64,000 nt of DNA from Mucilaginibacter sp. OK283 (GCF_900110415.1 NZ_FODR01000017.1:47682-111681), one strand, 5' to 3'; positions 53,328 to 63,727 are shown, counted from the stretch's first letter. Notes: a model not told the origin generated them from the sequence alone. A program made the numbers and translations.

Positions 53328-55793
53328 ATGCTTAACAACCAGTACCAGATAACCGAAGTTAAACAGATCATTAATGCGGGTGGCAACATTGTAAAAGAGT
53401 ACATCATCAGTGCACTGTTTACCGATAGCCGCCGTTTAAATAACGCCGCCGAAGGCTTGTTTTTTGCCCTAAGTGGCAGGCGTAACGGCCACGAGTTTGT
53501 TGCCGGCGCTTACGCCGCGGGCGTACGTAATTTTGTGGTAGAGCATGGCCCCGAATTTAACTTACCCGAAGCCAACTTTTTGATAGTAGCCGACCCATTA
53601 GCCGCCTTACAAACTTTGGTTGCCTACCATCGCAGCCGGTTTAATTTGCAAGTAATAGGCATAACAGGCAGTAATGGTAAAACTATTGTAAAGGAGTGGC
53701 TTTACCAGCTACTGAATGCCGATAAAAATATTGTACGTAACCCTAAGAGCTATAACTCGCAAATTGGAGTGCCGCTTTCGGTATGGCAAATAAGCAGCCG
53801 CAATGATCTGGGTATCTTTGAAGCCGGAATATCAACCATAAATGAAATGGAAAAGTTGGAGGCTATTATTAAGCCCCAGGTAGGTGTGCTTACCCACATC
53901 GGTACCGCGCATGACGAGGGTTTTGCCAATAGACGAGAGAAGGTTTTGGAGAAGCTCAAATTATTTAAAAACAGCCAAAAACTGATTTGCAATTACGACC
54001 AGCTGATAGATTACAAGGCCGATATACCGGCAAAAGAAACATTTACCTGGAGCCGCAAATTTAACCAGGCCGATTTATATGTTTTTAGCGGAACGGTGAT
54101 CTCCAAAAATTATTACCTGCGCGCCTACTATCAAAAGCAGGAGATTGAATGCCTGGTGCCTTTTACCGATGAAGCTTCGATAGAAAATGCGATTATTTGC
54201 TGGGCAACCATGCTTGCCCTTGGGTACAGCGCGGTTGAGGCAGACAAACGTATTGAACGCCTGGTGCCGGTGAGCATGCGCCTTGAATTAAAAAACGGCA
54301 TAAACAATTGCTCGGTGATTGATGACTCTTACAACTCCGATTTGCAATCTTTGGAAATTGCACTTAACTTTTTAGGTCAGCAAAACCAGCATCAGAAAAA
54401 AACATTGATACTGTCGGATATCTATCAGTCGGGGTTGCCGCAGGATGTGCTTTATCAACAGGTTGCTGATATGGTGGCCGGTAAACAGGTAGATAAATTC
54501 ATTGGTGTTGGCGAGGCTTTGGTAGGCCATCAAGAATACTTTAGCGTAGCTGAGCATCATTTTTTTAATGATACCGCCGCTATGCTGCAGCACCTGAAGC
54601 AGCTTGATTTTAAAGATGAAACTATCCTGATTAAAGGCTCGCGTAGTTTTGAGTTTGAACGGATAAGCCGTGCGCTGGCCCAAAAAGCCCATGAAACCAT
54701 TTTAGAGATTAACTTGAATACCCTATTGAGTAATCTAGATTTTTATAAATCTAAACTGAAACCTGGCGTAAAGGTGATGGCGATGGTGAAGGCCTTTAGC
54801 TATGGCAGCGGCACTTTTGAGGTAGCCAATATGCTGCAATACAACAAGGTTGATTACCTGGCGGTTGCCTATATTGATGAGGGGGCTGCATTACGGCAGG
54901 CCGGAATTAATTTGCCCATCATGGTACTGAACCCCGAAGCATCGGCATTTGATAAGCTGACCGAATACAAGTTGGAGCCGGTAATTTATAGTTTCGGTTT
55001 GCTGGATGATTTTGTGAGTTATGCTAAAGGGCGCAACATATCAAACTATCCTGTAAATATCAAAATAGACACCGGGATGCACAGGCTGGGCTTTGAGAAT
55101 CATGAAATAGATACCCTATGCGATATGCTGGAAGTCAACAGGTACATGCGTGTACAATCTGTTTTTTCGCACCTGGCAGCAAGCGAGGCTGTTAAACACG
55201 ACGAGTTTACCAAAACACAAATAAAACGTTTTGAAAAGGCATTTAAAGAGATTGAACGCTCGCTTGGTTATACCGTTATTAAGCATTTGTGTAATACGGC
55301 TGGCATCATCCGTTGGCCTTCGGCACAGTATGATATGGTACGGTTGGGCATTGGCTTATATGGTATTGATTCGGCGGTGCCTGCTTCAAACAGGGCGTTG
55401 CAGCCTATAGCCAGTTTAAAAACAAGCATTGCACAGGTAAAAAAAATAAAAGCGGGAGATACAATCAGCTACAGCCGCAGTGGTAAGCTGGCTAAAGACG
55501 GCAAAATTGCCACTGTGCGTATTGGTTATGCCGACGGCTATTTGCGGGCATTTGGCAACGGCGTAGGTAAAATGCTGGTAAAAGGAACCCTGGTGCCAAC
55601 CGTAGGTAACATCACCATGGATATGTGTATGCTGGATGTAAGCGGCCTTGATGTAAACGAGGGAGATGAGGTAGTTATATTTGACGAACAGCACCAGCGT
55701 ATTGAGGAGTTGGCCACACAGATAGGCACCATTCCGTACGAGATATTAACTAATGTTTCGCAGCGGGTAAAAAGGGTATATTTTTACGAGTAG
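53328..55793 (+). CDS. murF-alr: Bifunctional MurF ligase / alanine racemase fusion
   Basis: 821 residues, cytoplasmic. The N-terminal half (1-450) is UDP-N-acetylmuramoyl-tripeptide:D-alanyl-D-alanine ligase: Mur ligase N-domain (TDSRRLNNAAEGLFFAL), ATP-binding GITGSNGKT (111-119), and central and C-terminal domains (ELKNGINNCSVIDDSYNS). The C-terminal half (from about 460) is a PLP alanine racemase with Lys488 in MAMVKAFSYGSG, IDTGMHRLGF, and the Tyr/substrate region ISYSRSG...RIGYADGYLR. So one protein makes D-Ala and uses D-Ala-D-Ala in peptidoglycan synthesis. The fusion is well known in Bacteroidota. Start chosen for family length; it lies 61 bases from recX. Confidence 0.95.
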   Translation: MLNNQYQITEVKQIINAGGNIVKEYIISALFTDSRRLNNAAEGLFFALSGRRNGHEFVAGAYAAGVRNFVVEHGPEFNLPEANFLIVADPLAALQTLVAYHRSRFNLQVIGITGSNGKTIVKEWLYQLLNADKNIVRNPKSYNSQIGVPLSVWQISSRNDLGIFEAGISTINEMEKLEAIIKPQVGVLTHIGTAHDEGFANRREKVLEKLKLFKNSQKLICNYDQLIDYKADIPAKETFTWSRKFNQADLYVFSGTVISKNYYLRAYYQKQEIECLVPFTDEASIENAIICWATMLALGYSAVEADKRIERLVPVSMRLELKNGINNCSVIDDSYNSDLQSLEIALNFLGQQNQHQKKTLILSDIYQSGLPQDVLYQQVADMVAGKQVDKFIGVGEALVGHQEYFSVAEHHFFNDTAAMLQHLKQLDFKDETILIKGSRSFEFERISRALAQKAHETILEINLNTLLSNLDFYKSKLKPGVKVMAMVKAFSYGSGTFEVANMLQYNKVDYLAVAYIDEGAALRQAGINLPIMVLNPEASAFDKLTEYKLEPVIYSFGLLDDFVSYAKGRNISNYPVNIKIDTGMHRLGFENHEIDTLCDMLEVNRYMRVQSVFSHLAASEAVKHDEFTKTQIKRFEKAFKEIERSLGYTVIKHLCNTAGIIRWPSAQYDMVRLGIGLYGIDSAVPASNRALQPIASLKTSIAQVKKIKAGDTISYSRSGKLAKDGKIATVRIGYADGYLRAFGNGVGKMLVKGTLVPTVGNITMDMCMLDVSGLDVNEGDEVVIFDEQHQRIEELATQIGTIPYEILTNVSQRVKRVYFYE

Positions 55794-56306
55794 GCTTTTG
55801 AAATATTTTTAATGCTTTTTTGTCAAAAATGGACAAGAAGAATAATTTGCCCACCTGCGCCGCGTGAACTTCGTTAGCCATATTTGCTTGAACGTTAGCT
55901 CTGACAAATCAGTAGATGCGCCGAACAGATAATCGTGTTAAGACAATTTATAAAAAGAGTTTAAACAATAATCACAACTATACCACTTCAGTGGTAAAAA
56001 GCCTAAAAATTTTTTTACAAAGGGAGGTCTGTGGTCCCGCCTAACCATTTGTGATTTACATTTTTTGCAAGTAATATGTGACATAAGTGTTGATTTAGAA
56101 TGCTGAATCTACATATTGAATTTATAACCATATTATAAAATTGAAAACTGCACTTATAGTGTAAAATAAAGTGTGAAATAGTTGTGAAAAATGTAAACTA
56201 TAGAAATGTAACCAGTAGTCTTGCCAGCGTTTGCCGCTCCCTCTTTATTTTATTTTTTTGCCAATTTAAAAGGGTGTATTTTTACGGCGAGAAATTTTAG
56301 GGGCTT
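55794..56306. other. Gene-free stretch between murF-alr and the DUF502 gene
   Basis: No convincing frame, RNA or large repeat is visible. A small hairpin TACCAC-TTCA-GTGGTA lies at 55981-55996. The right half is A+T-rich and should hold the promoter of the DUF502 gene. Confidence 0.5.
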
Positions 56307-56903
56307 ATGAACAATTTTGTGCGGGTTTTAATCAGGTATTTTGCCAAAGGCCTGTTGGTAGTTGTACCTATAGGCGCGGCAATTTTTTTGATGTACTGGG
56401 GCGTATCAACAATTGATAAGGCGTTGAATTTGAGTGATCTGCTGGTTGATAAAACAGGGAAGCATCTGTATATACCGGGCCTGGGGATACTGAACGTGAT
56501 TGTAGTGATCATGATAGCGGGCATTTTGGTTACCAACGTAATTACCGATCCGATAAAACACTGGTTTAAGCGCTGGTTTAACCGTTTACCCATCTTCGCA
56601 TTCCTGTATTCATCTATAAAAGACCTTACCGAGGCCTTCGTAGGCGAAGAGAAAAAATTTAACGAGCCTGTTTTGGTAGAAATAAATGAGTTCGGGCTGA
56701 AAAAAATTGGCTTTCTTGTTCAAAAGGACCTCGCTGTTTTAGGGCTGCCCGGCGAAGTTGCCGTGTATTTCCCTTACTCTTACTCATTTGCCGGGCAGGT
56801 TATCATTATTGATGCCAGCAAAGTAAAACCCATTGATAAAAGCGCAGCCGACATTATGAAGTTTGTAATCTCGGGAGGTGTAAGCGGTTTAGATCATCAT
56901 TAA
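56307..56903 (+). CDS. DUF502 family membrane protein
   Basis: 198 residues. Two transmembrane helices near residues 10-33 (KGLLVVVPIGAAIFLMYW) and 58-80 (GILNVIVVIMIAGILVTN), then a soluble C-terminal domain (KDLTEAFVGEEKKF, VLVEINEFGLKKIGFL, YFPYSYSFAG). This pattern and length fit the DUF502 family, whose function is not established. The last four bases overlap the end of the convergent MFS gene. Confidence 0.88.
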   Translation: MNNFVRVLIRYFAKGLLVVVPIGAAIFLMYWGVSTIDKALNLSDLLVDKTGKHLYIPGLGILNVIVVIMIAGILVTNVITDPIKHWFKRWFNRLPIFAFLYSSIKDLTEAFVGEEKKFNEPVLVEINEFGLKKIGFLVQKDLAVLGLPGEVAVYFPYSYSFAGQVIIIDASKVKPIDKSAADIMKFVISGGVSGLDHH

Positions 56904-58150
56904 ACTGTTTTCACTGCTTTCTTCGGGGCTGGTACTTTTTTAAAACTTTTTACGGCCAATAACACACTCGTCAGCATTAATAAGGCGCCCAGTATGTATG
57001 GGGCTCCAGGAAAATATGCTGTGGTATCTTTATGGGTAAATAAGTGAAAAACCGAACTCATCAACAGTGGCCCTATAATAACAGCCACACTGGTAAGGCT
57101 GGTTAATGAGCCCTGTAACTCTCCCTGTTCTTTTGCCGATACTGTACCGGTAATTAATCCCTGCAGTGCAGGCCCCGAGATGCCTCCAAGGCAGTAGGGT
57201 ACCATGTAAACATAAACCATCCAGCCATGGCTGGCAAAGGCAATAAGCACCAACCCAAGTGCGTAAAATAGCAAACCGGCTACAATGTTTTTTTCCTGTC
57301 CAAACTTGGGGATAGTATACCTGATAAGCCCGCCCTGTATAGCCACCAGTACTACGCCAATAAACACACCCAGGTAACCTATGCTGATCTGGCTCCATTG
57401 AAATTTTTCAATTAAAAAGAAGGCTAAAACGTATTCTACTGCTTTTTGGGCTACATAAACCAGCGCGAATGCACCAACCAGGCCACCAAGTGCGGGATAA
57501 CGGTTAAGGCTGCGTAATGAACTTATGGGGTTCGATTTTTTCCATTCAAATTTACGGCGGTTTTCGGGCGCTAATGATTCGGGAAGTACAAAATAGCCGT
57601 ATGCTGCATTAACCAGCGCAAAGGCGGCGGCAGCCATAAATGGCAACCTAACGCTAATCTCGCCCAGGAAACTACCCATAGCCAGCCCTACAATGAACCC
57701 TACACCTGATGCCGCGCCTACCAATCCAAAATTTGCTGCGCGGTTTTTGCCGGTGCTCACATCGGCAATGTAGGCCGTTGCCGTACTGGTACTTGCACCG
57801 GTGATGCCGGCTATTACCCGGCCAACAAAAAGCCAGGCTATAGTAGGGGCGAAGGCCATAAAAATATAATCTATTCCAAAGCCGAGTAATGAACTCAGCA
57901 GGACAGGCCGCCGGCCGTACCTATCGCTCAGGTTACCTACAACTGATGAGAAAAGGAATTGCATCGATGCATAGGTAAAGGTTAAATAACCGCTGTATTG
58001 GGCGGCGGTACTTACATCAACATTGCCCAGGTTTTCGAGCAGTTTGGGCATTACGGGGATAGTAACCGCTAAACCAAGCACATCAATAAACAGCGTTACA
58101 AATATAAAGCCCAGCGCTGCCGAATGCTTCTTTTTAGGTTTTTTAGTCAT
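56900..58150 (-). CDS. MFS transporter, TCR/Tet-like (DHA1) family
   Basis: 416 residues, 12 predicted transmembrane helices, inner membrane. The MFS signature between helices 2 and 3 is GNLSDRYGRRPVLL, and motif C-like glycines are present (GAASGVGFIVGLAMGSFLG). It resembles TetA-type drug/H+ antiporters (IAGITGASTSTATAYIADV). It is paralogous along the whole length to the protein at 58872-60098. The substrate is not known; resistance should not be assumed. A DEDDh exonuclease gene lies between the two paralogues. Confidence 0.92.
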   Translation of the reverse strand: MTKKPKKKHSAALGFIFVTLFIDVLGLAVTIPVMPKLLENLGNVDVSTAAQYSGYLTFTYASMQFLFSSVVGNLSDRYGRRPVLLSSLLGFGIDYIFMAFAPTIAWLFVGRVIAGITGASTSTATAYIADVSTGKNRAANFGLVGAASGVGFIVGLAMGSFLGEISVRLPFMAAAAFALVNAAYGYFVLPESLAPENRRKFEWKKSNPISSLRSLNRYPALGGLVGAFALVYVAQKAVEYVLAFFLIEKFQWSQISIGYLGVFIGVVLVAIQGGLIRYTIPKFGQEKNIVAGLLFYALGLVLIAFASHGWMVYVYMVPYCLGGISGPALQGLITGTVSAKEQGELQGSLTSLTSVAVIIGPLLMSSVFHLFTHKDTTAYFPGAPYILGALLMLTSVLLAVKSFKKVPAPKKAVKTV

Positions 58151-58231
58151 TAATTTGATAAAGGTTTATACGCCTTAAAAGTTTTGAAGATATTAATTTT
58201 GGCCAATATATAACCTATCATATTATTTTAT

Positions 58232-58750
58232 CTATAATTTAATCTTTAACTCGTGCTCGCGTTTTAAGGTAATTAATGCCTCGGCGTTTCCTTTGGCATC
58301 ATCAACGGGGTGGTGTGTATGTGCTGTTTTGCGTAGGTGTTTAAAGTTTTTAAACATATCTTTTACCATGCCTTTGTACAAACTGCCCAGGTTTTGCGAA
58401 CTGAAGCCAAATGGATTTTTGCCCGTAAAGTGATGGAAGTACCAACAGATGAACATCCAGTCGAACCCGTTATTGTCGCTGATAAAAATGGGCTGATCTT
58501 TGCAAACCGTTTTTATCCATGTTGCAAAATTGATCATCACTGTAGCCGGATCATCAAAGGATAAAACCTCTTCGCGCGTATGGCCCGAAACAGCCAGCGC
58601 TTCGGGAATATAATTTTCAGATATTGGTTTTAACTGTCCGTAAAAAGTTTTGTCAAGGCCATCCTGTACAAGTACGGCGCCGAAAGAGATCATAGAAAAG
58701 TCGCCCGGAATTGGGCCGTCACTTTCTATATCTACCATAATATAAGCCAT
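58232..58750 (-). CDS. DEDDh-family 3'-5' exonuclease (RNase T/exonuclease-like)
   Basis: A 172-residue cytoplasmic single-domain nuclease. The exonuclease motifs are DIESDG (Asp7, Glu9), a central GFDW (Asp97), and HTHHPVDDAKGNAEAL with His146 and Asp151 at the DEDDh spacing. The sequence resembles the short 3'-5' exoribonuclease/oligoribonuclease-like proteins of this clan; the substrate (RNA or DNA) is undecided. It is transcribed in the same direction as the two MFS genes, with gaps of 81 and 121 bases. Confidence 0.85.
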   Translation of the reverse strand: MAYIMVDIESDGPIPGDFSMISFGAVLVQDGLDKTFYGQLKPISENYIPEALAVSGHTREEVLSFDDPATVMINFATWIKTVCKDQPIFISDNNGFDWMFICWYFHHFTGKNPFGFSSQNLGSLYKGMVKDMFKNFKHLRKTAHTHHPVDDAKGNAEALITLKREHELKIKL

Positions 58751-58871
58751 TGTTTTTAATTATTAATGTTATTATTTGCCTTTTAAGGCGTGTTAAGCTT
58801 TAATATAGCAAAAATAATGGGTATATACAATAACGATATAAAATTTCGGGCTGTAAGCTGATATCGCTACT

Positions 58872-60098
58872 TTACATTTGCTTCTTTTTAAAACTCCTCA
58901 TGGCCAGCAATGCAGCCAGCAACATCAATATAGCACCCAATATAAACGGAGCCCCGGGTAAATAAAGGTGTTTTTTAAAATTGGTAAAATAATAAAACAA
59001 GGTGGTCATTATCCATGGGCCAAATATCGAGCTTAGGCTCATAAGGCTGGTTAGGCCGCCCTGCAGTTCGCCCTGCTCATTGGCGGGTACCTGGTTGCTC
59101 ATCAAACCTTGTAGCGCCGGGCCGGCAATACCGCCAAGTGCGTAAGGTATCATAAAGGCAAACATCATCCAGGTATGGGTGGCAAAAGCAAACAATATCA
59201 ACCCGGTGCTATACAATAAAAGCCCCATCCATATACTGCGTTCCAGACCCAGGTTGGGCAAAGTTACCCTGATCAATCCACCCTGAACCATAGCTATCAT
59301 TAAGCCAATAAAACCTAATGAATAGCCCACTATATCTTCGCTCCAGTTAAATTTCAGGATAGTATAAAAGGTCCATACGCTTTGTACAGATTGTGCCGCA
59401 AAATATACCAGGAACAATGAGGCGGCTAAACCTATTACCGATGGATATTTTTTAAGCTGTAATAATGAGCCTAAAGGATTGGCGCGTTTCCAATTAAATG
59501 GACGGCGATGTTCTAACGAAAGAGACTCGGGCAGGATAAAGAAGCCATAAGCTGCGTTTAATAAAGCTAAGCCAGCCGCTGCAAAAAACGGATAGTGAAC
59601 ATTCCATTTTCCTAAAATACCACCCAGCACGGGGCCAATTATAAACCCGATGCCAAAAGCTACACCTATCATTCCAAAATTTTGCGCGCGTTTTTCGGGA
59701 GTGCTCACATCTGCTATATAGGCAGATGCTGTTGTAAAACTCGCCCCCGTTATACCCGCAATAGTACGGCCAACAAACAGCCAGCCAATTGATGGTGCAA
59801 ATGCAAGGAAAAGATAATCGACACCAAACCCTAACAGGGATGATAATAAGACTGGTCTGCGGCCATATTTATCGCTCAGGTTGCCAATCATGGGCGAAAA
59901 CAGGAACTGCATTATTGAATAAGCCAGCAGCATGAGCCCGGAATATAACGAGGCCTGGCTAACGGTACCATGTATTAATTTCTCTATCAGTTTAGGCATT
60001 ACGGGTATAATGATACCAAAGCCGATAACATCTATCAGCATAGTAACAAAAATAAAGCCCAGCGCGGCCTGTGGTTTAAGTTTGGCAGGTTGATCCAT
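58872..60098 (-). CDS. MFS transporter, TCR/Tet-like (DHA1) family, paralogue
   Basis: 408 residues, 12 predicted transmembrane helices, with GNLSDKYGRRPVLL, FVGRTIAGITGASFTTASAY in part, and GIAGPALQGLMSNQVPANEQGELQGG. It is a close paralogue of the transporter at 56900-58150 and shares LSSLLGFG.DY and PGAP.ILGA.LML near the end. The two probably arose by tandem duplication with an exonuclease gene between. Substrate unknown. Confidence 0.92.
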   Translation of the reverse strand: MDQPAKLKPQAALGFIFVTMLIDVIGFGIIIPVMPKLIEKLIHGTVSQASLYSGLMLLAYSIMQFLFSPMIGNLSDKYGRRPVLLSSLLGFGVDYLFLAFAPSIGWLFVGRTIAGITGASFTTASAYIADVSTPEKRAQNFGMIGVAFGIGFIIGPVLGGILGKWNVHYPFFAAAGLALLNAAYGFFILPESLSLEHRRPFNWKRANPLGSLLQLKKYPSVIGLAASLFLVYFAAQSVQSVWTFYTILKFNWSEDIVGYSLGFIGLMIAMVQGGLIRVTLPNLGLERSIWMGLLLYSTGLILFAFATHTWMMFAFMIPYALGGIAGPALQGLMSNQVPANEQGELQGGLTSLMSLSSIFGPWIMTTLFYYFTNFKKHLYLPGAPFILGAILMLLAALLAMRSFKKKQM

Positions 60099-60289
60099 AG
60101 CCGCAAAATAATGATAAAATATTATTGCTTGATATTAACTTTAAAAATCATCCGAATGTCTAAAATTCCGCCTTCACCTCTTTTTATTTCTAAAACAAAA
60201 AAAAATAGACAAATTGCAGCTTAATATCCAACACAGGGAACCTAAAGCCCGATAGCCCAAAAGATCGGCCTGAACAATTAACGATTGAA

Positions 60290-61474
60290 ATGACAACAAC
60301 AATTAAAAACAGGATAACATCCATTGATTTTCTTCGCGGCACCATCATGATCATTATGGCGCTTGACCATGTGCGCGATTACCTGTATTCGGGTTCGTTT
60401 TTATTTGACCCGCTCGATTTGGATAAAACAACCGGCATATTGTTTTTTACCCGTTGGATAACCCATTTTTGCGCACCCATTTTCATGCTGCTGGCAGGCA
60501 CGTCGGCATTTTTAATGAGCCGCAAGAAAACAAAAAATGAGCTTTCTGTTTTCCTGGTAAAACGTGGCCTTTGGCTGGTGTTCCTGGAGTTGGTGGTAGT
60601 TAATTTCGGTTGGAACTTTAATATCGCCTTCCCGATGTTGCTGTTTATAACCATATGGGCTTTGGGGATAAGTATGATTGTACTTGCGGCGTTAATCCAT
60701 TTGCCTAAAACCGCTATTCTTGTTCTTAGCCTTGTAGTTATATTCGGCCATAATTTATTGGATGGCGTGCATGTGGCCGGCAATAACTTAGCTGGTTTTG
60801 GCTGGGCCTTTCTTCATGATCAGCGTCCGTTTTTTTGGGGACATGAAATCCTTTTAGTAGGTTATCCTATAATTCCGCTGGTGGCAATTATGCCATTAGG
60901 CTATTGCCTGGGGCAACTGTTTACCCCTGAGTACGGCGTGGAAAAACGCAGGACGACTTTATTTGTCATTGGCGCTGCTTCACTGGTATTATTTGTGATA
61001 ATCAGGTATCTTAACGTATACGGTGATCCTGTTAAATGGACAGTGCAGAAGGATGCGTTTTTTACCTTCCTGTCGTTTATCAAAGTAAATAAATACCCGC
61101 CTTCGTTGCTGTATGTTTTATTAACCGTTGGCTCGGCCTTGCTATTTCTGGCTTTTACAGAAAAACTGCAGAACACAGTGGTAAGGGTAGTATCGGTATA
61201 TGGCAGGGTACCTATGTTTTACTATATTATCCATATTTATATTATCCATTTAATCGCCCTTGTTGCATCGGCGTTAACAACGGGCCAAAATTGGAAAATC
61301 TGGATACTTGATCAACCCATTTGGTTTACTACATCGCTTAAAGGCTACGGGTTTTCGCTGGCGGTGGCTTACCTGGTTTGGATAGTTATTGTTGTAGGCC
61401 TGTATCCGTTGTGTAAACGTTATGATGCATACAAACAGGCGCATAAAGAAAAATGGTGGCTGAGTTATTTATAG
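60290..61474 (+). CDS. DUF1624/HGSNAT-like polytopic membrane protein
   Basis: 394 residues with about nine or ten hydrophobic helices. The N-terminal SIDFLRGTIMIIMALDHVRD, followed by FFTRWITHFCAPIFMLLAG, is the hallmark of the DUF1624/heparan-alpha-glucosaminide N-acetyltransferase (HGSNAT/acyltransferase-3-like) family. Such proteins are thought to move acyl groups across the membrane to sugars; the exact reaction here is unknown. Divergent from the second MFS gene; 191-base gap. Confidence 0.85.
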   Translation: MTTTIKNRITSIDFLRGTIMIIMALDHVRDYLYSGSFLFDPLDLDKTTGILFFTRWITHFCAPIFMLLAGTSAFLMSRKKTKNELSVFLVKRGLWLVFLELVVVNFGWNFNIAFPMLLFITIWALGISMIVLAALIHLPKTAILVLSLVVIFGHNLLDGVHVAGNNLAGFGWAFLHDQRPFFWGHEILLVGYPIIPLVAIMPLGYCLGQLFTPEYGVEKRRTTLFVIGAASLVLFVIIRYLNVYGDPVKWTVQKDAFFTFLSFIKVNKYPPSLLYVLLTVGSALLFLAFTEKLQNTVVRVVSVYGRVPMFYYIIHIYIIHLIALVASALTTGQNWKIWILDQPIWFTTSLKGYGFSLAVAYLVWIVIVVGLYPLCKRYDAYKQAHKEKWWLSYL

Positions 61475-61588
61475 TGAATACCATAAGCTCAATTTGGTGC
61501 TATAATGAATGTTATTTATAGTTAATAAATGTTAATCGCTTTCTTTTTAGTAAATAATACTATTATTTTAGGGGTAAAATAATTACCT

Positions 61589-63544
61589 ATGAAATATCAC
61601 AAACTGATACTGTTTGTGCCTGCCGTGCTGGCCATGCAATATACTTACGCACAAAGTAAGCTTACCCTCTCCGATAGCTATCCATCAGTTGCCGAAAAGC
61701 TAAAACTTACCTATAGCCCCGCGGGGACAGTGCTTGATGGTAAAAAGGATATCAGCGCATCTGTTTATTTTATTGATGGCAAGGATAATCCTGTTGCAGA
61801 TGTCGACCTGAAAGCCAACGGCGAGTTACTTACCGGCGATTTTACAGTGCCTGCCGGCGCAAAGGCCTTTTTTATTAAGCTTGGCAGTGGCGAAGATATA
61901 GATAATAACATGGATAGAGGGTACCTGTATCCTGTTTACAAAGATAAAAAGCCTGTAACCGGCGCTTACGAATCGGAAGCTTTTATATTAACCAGCGGCC
62001 TTGGCATCAGGTATGGTAAAATAAAAGCCGATAACTATAGGGGTATTGAATTATTTAAAAAAGAAGAGGAGGTAAACCCTAAAACCGAAAAGCTGTTCGG
62101 CGTACAATATTACGCTGCATTGGCCAAAAAAACCGATGCTGAAACTCAGGCCTTGCTTGCGGCCAAAGTAAAATCACTTGAAAAAAGCGATAAGGAAAAA
62201 GATATGGTGCTGGCAGCCTACATCTTAAACTGGACCAGGCATCCCGAGTCTGCCGATTCATTAGGTAAGGTTATTAAAGCAAAATTCCCGCAGGGCGAAT
62301 CGGTTTATAACGAAGCTGTGATGGCTATTTACCAGCAAAATGACCTGAATAAAAAGGATTCGCTGTACAAGGCCTTTGAGCAAAATTTCCCTTCAAAGTT
62401 AAAAGAGAAAAATGGCATGCTTGATTATGCCCGCGCTGCAATTGCTACCGGCTTTATGCAAAAAGGCGATATGGACAAATTTAACGCGTACGCAGGCAAA
62501 GTTCAAAACAAAACCAATCTGGCGGGCGGCTATAATAATGCAGCCTATGAATGGGCTAAAACAGGCGAAAAACTTGATGTAGCGGAAAAAATGTCGAAAC
62601 AATCTTTAGACATTATGGCCGACCAGATGAAAAACCCTCAGCCTGGTTTGTACACATCGCCTAAAGCAGCTGCTAATAACGCTAAAGAATCATACAATAA
62701 CTACGCGGATACATACGCATTCATTCTGCTAAAAGAAAAAAAGTATGATGAAGCGTTAAAATATGAAAAGGAAGTATACGCCACCAATACATATAACGAT
62801 CCGGAAATTAATGAGCACTATGTGTTGATATTAAACGCGCTGGGTAAATACACCGAATCGAAAGTGGTAATAGAAAGCGCCTTAAAAGATGGCAAGGGTA
62901 GCGAAATTTTAAAAGCCGAACTGAAAAAGGCTTATGTTGGCCTGAAAGGCAGCGAAAGAGGTTATGATGAGTACCTTACTTCACTTATAAACTTTGCCAA
63001 AAACAAAAAGCGCGGGGAATTAACCAAGCAAATGATTAACCAGCCCGCATTGCCCTTTGCTTTGAAGGATTTTGAAGGCAACACCGTATCGCTGGCCAGC
63101 CTGAAGGGTAAAGTGGTTGTTGTTGATTTTTGGGCAACCTGGTGTGGCCCCTGCAAAGCATCGTTCCCTGGTATGCAAACTGCTGTAAATAATTTTAAGG
63201 ACGATGCAGATGTTAAATTCCTGTTTATTGATACCTGGGAAAAAGGCAGCGACTATACCGATGGTGTAAAGAAATTTATTGCCGATAAAAAATACAGCTT
63301 TTATGTATTGCTGGACGAAAAAGGTGCCGATGGCCGCCAATCAAAGGTGGTAACGCAATTTGGGGTTGATGGTATCCCTACCAAGTTTATTATCGACAAA
63401 AATGGTAATATCCGCTTTAAAGTTGTAGGATTTGATGGCTCGACTGATGGATTGGTTGATGAAGTTACCGCCATGATTGATATGGCTAAGGAGCCTGCGG
63501 TAGCGGCGACACCGGCAGCGCCTGCTAAAGTGGGTATGAGATAG
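61589..63544 (+). CDS. Exported TlpA-like thioredoxin-domain protein with long N-terminal region
   Basis: 651 residues. A signal peptide (about 1-21, TYAQ) is followed by about 460 residues, partly beta-rich (30-130) and partly alpha-helical/TPR-like (200-460, KKYDEALKYEKEVYA), and a C-terminal AhpC/TSA-TlpA-type thioredoxin domain (about 490-630) with Cys519 and Cys522 in WATWCGPCK, and GVDGIPTKFIID containing the cis-Pro. It should act as a periplasmic thiol-disulfide protein. The long N-terminal region is typical of Bacteroidota TlpA-like proteins. It is a single gene; the partner proteins are unknown. Confidence 0.88.
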   Translation: MKYHKLILFVPAVLAMQYTYAQSKLTLSDSYPSVAEKLKLTYSPAGTVLDGKKDISASVYFIDGKDNPVADVDLKANGELLTGDFTVPAGAKAFFIKLGSGEDIDNNMDRGYLYPVYKDKKPVTGAYESEAFILTSGLGIRYGKIKADNYRGIELFKKEEEVNPKTEKLFGVQYYAALAKKTDAETQALLAAKVKSLEKSDKEKDMVLAAYILNWTRHPESADSLGKVIKAKFPQGESVYNEAVMAIYQQNDLNKKDSLYKAFEQNFPSKLKEKNGMLDYARAAIATGFMQKGDMDKFNAYAGKVQNKTNLAGGYNNAAYEWAKTGEKLDVAEKMSKQSLDIMADQMKNPQPGLYTSPKAAANNAKESYNNYADTYAFILLKEKKYDEALKYEKEVYATNTYNDPEINEHYVLILNALGKYTESKVVIESALKDGKGSEILKAELKKAYVGLKGSERGYDEYLTSLINFAKNKKRGELTKQMINQPALPFALKDFEGNTVSLASLKGKVVVVDFWATWCGPCKASFPGMQTAVNNFKDDADVKFLFIDTWEKGSDYTDGVKKFIADKKYSFYVLLDEKGADGRQSKVVTQFGVDGIPTKFIIDKNGNIRFKVVGFDGSTDGLVDEVTAMIDMAKEPAVAATPAAPAKVGMR

Positions 63545-63652
63545 TAGGTATGAATGTTTCGTTCCTACCTATAACATGTTCAATTTTTCCTGTTATCCTG
63601 AGTGGTAAAATTTCGCGAAAGTTTGCAGGGAAAATGACATACTAAAGAGCGT

Positions 63653-63727
63653 TGTCATGCTGAGCCTGTCGAAGCATAGCGGGCAAAGGCCTCTCCGCGC
63701 GACCCTTCGACAGGCTCAGGGTGACAG
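63653..63727. repeat. REP-like palindrome, family A, copy 2 (inverted)
   Basis: Runs from TGTCATGCTGAGC to GCTCAGGGTGACAG; read on the minus strand it matches the element at 1127-1203 almost throughout. A degenerate relative (TGTTATCCTGAG...AATGACAT) precedes it at about 63590-63640. It lies downstream of the thioredoxin gene, with no other gene up to the window end. Confidence 0.75.

Noticed and set aside
53328..55793. murF-alr fusion as a novel gene fusion
   Set aside because: This fusion is already well known in Bacteroidota, so it is annotated but not reported as novel.
55794..56306. Possible riboswitch or RNA gene
   Set aside because: No recognisable conserved core, only one small hairpin.
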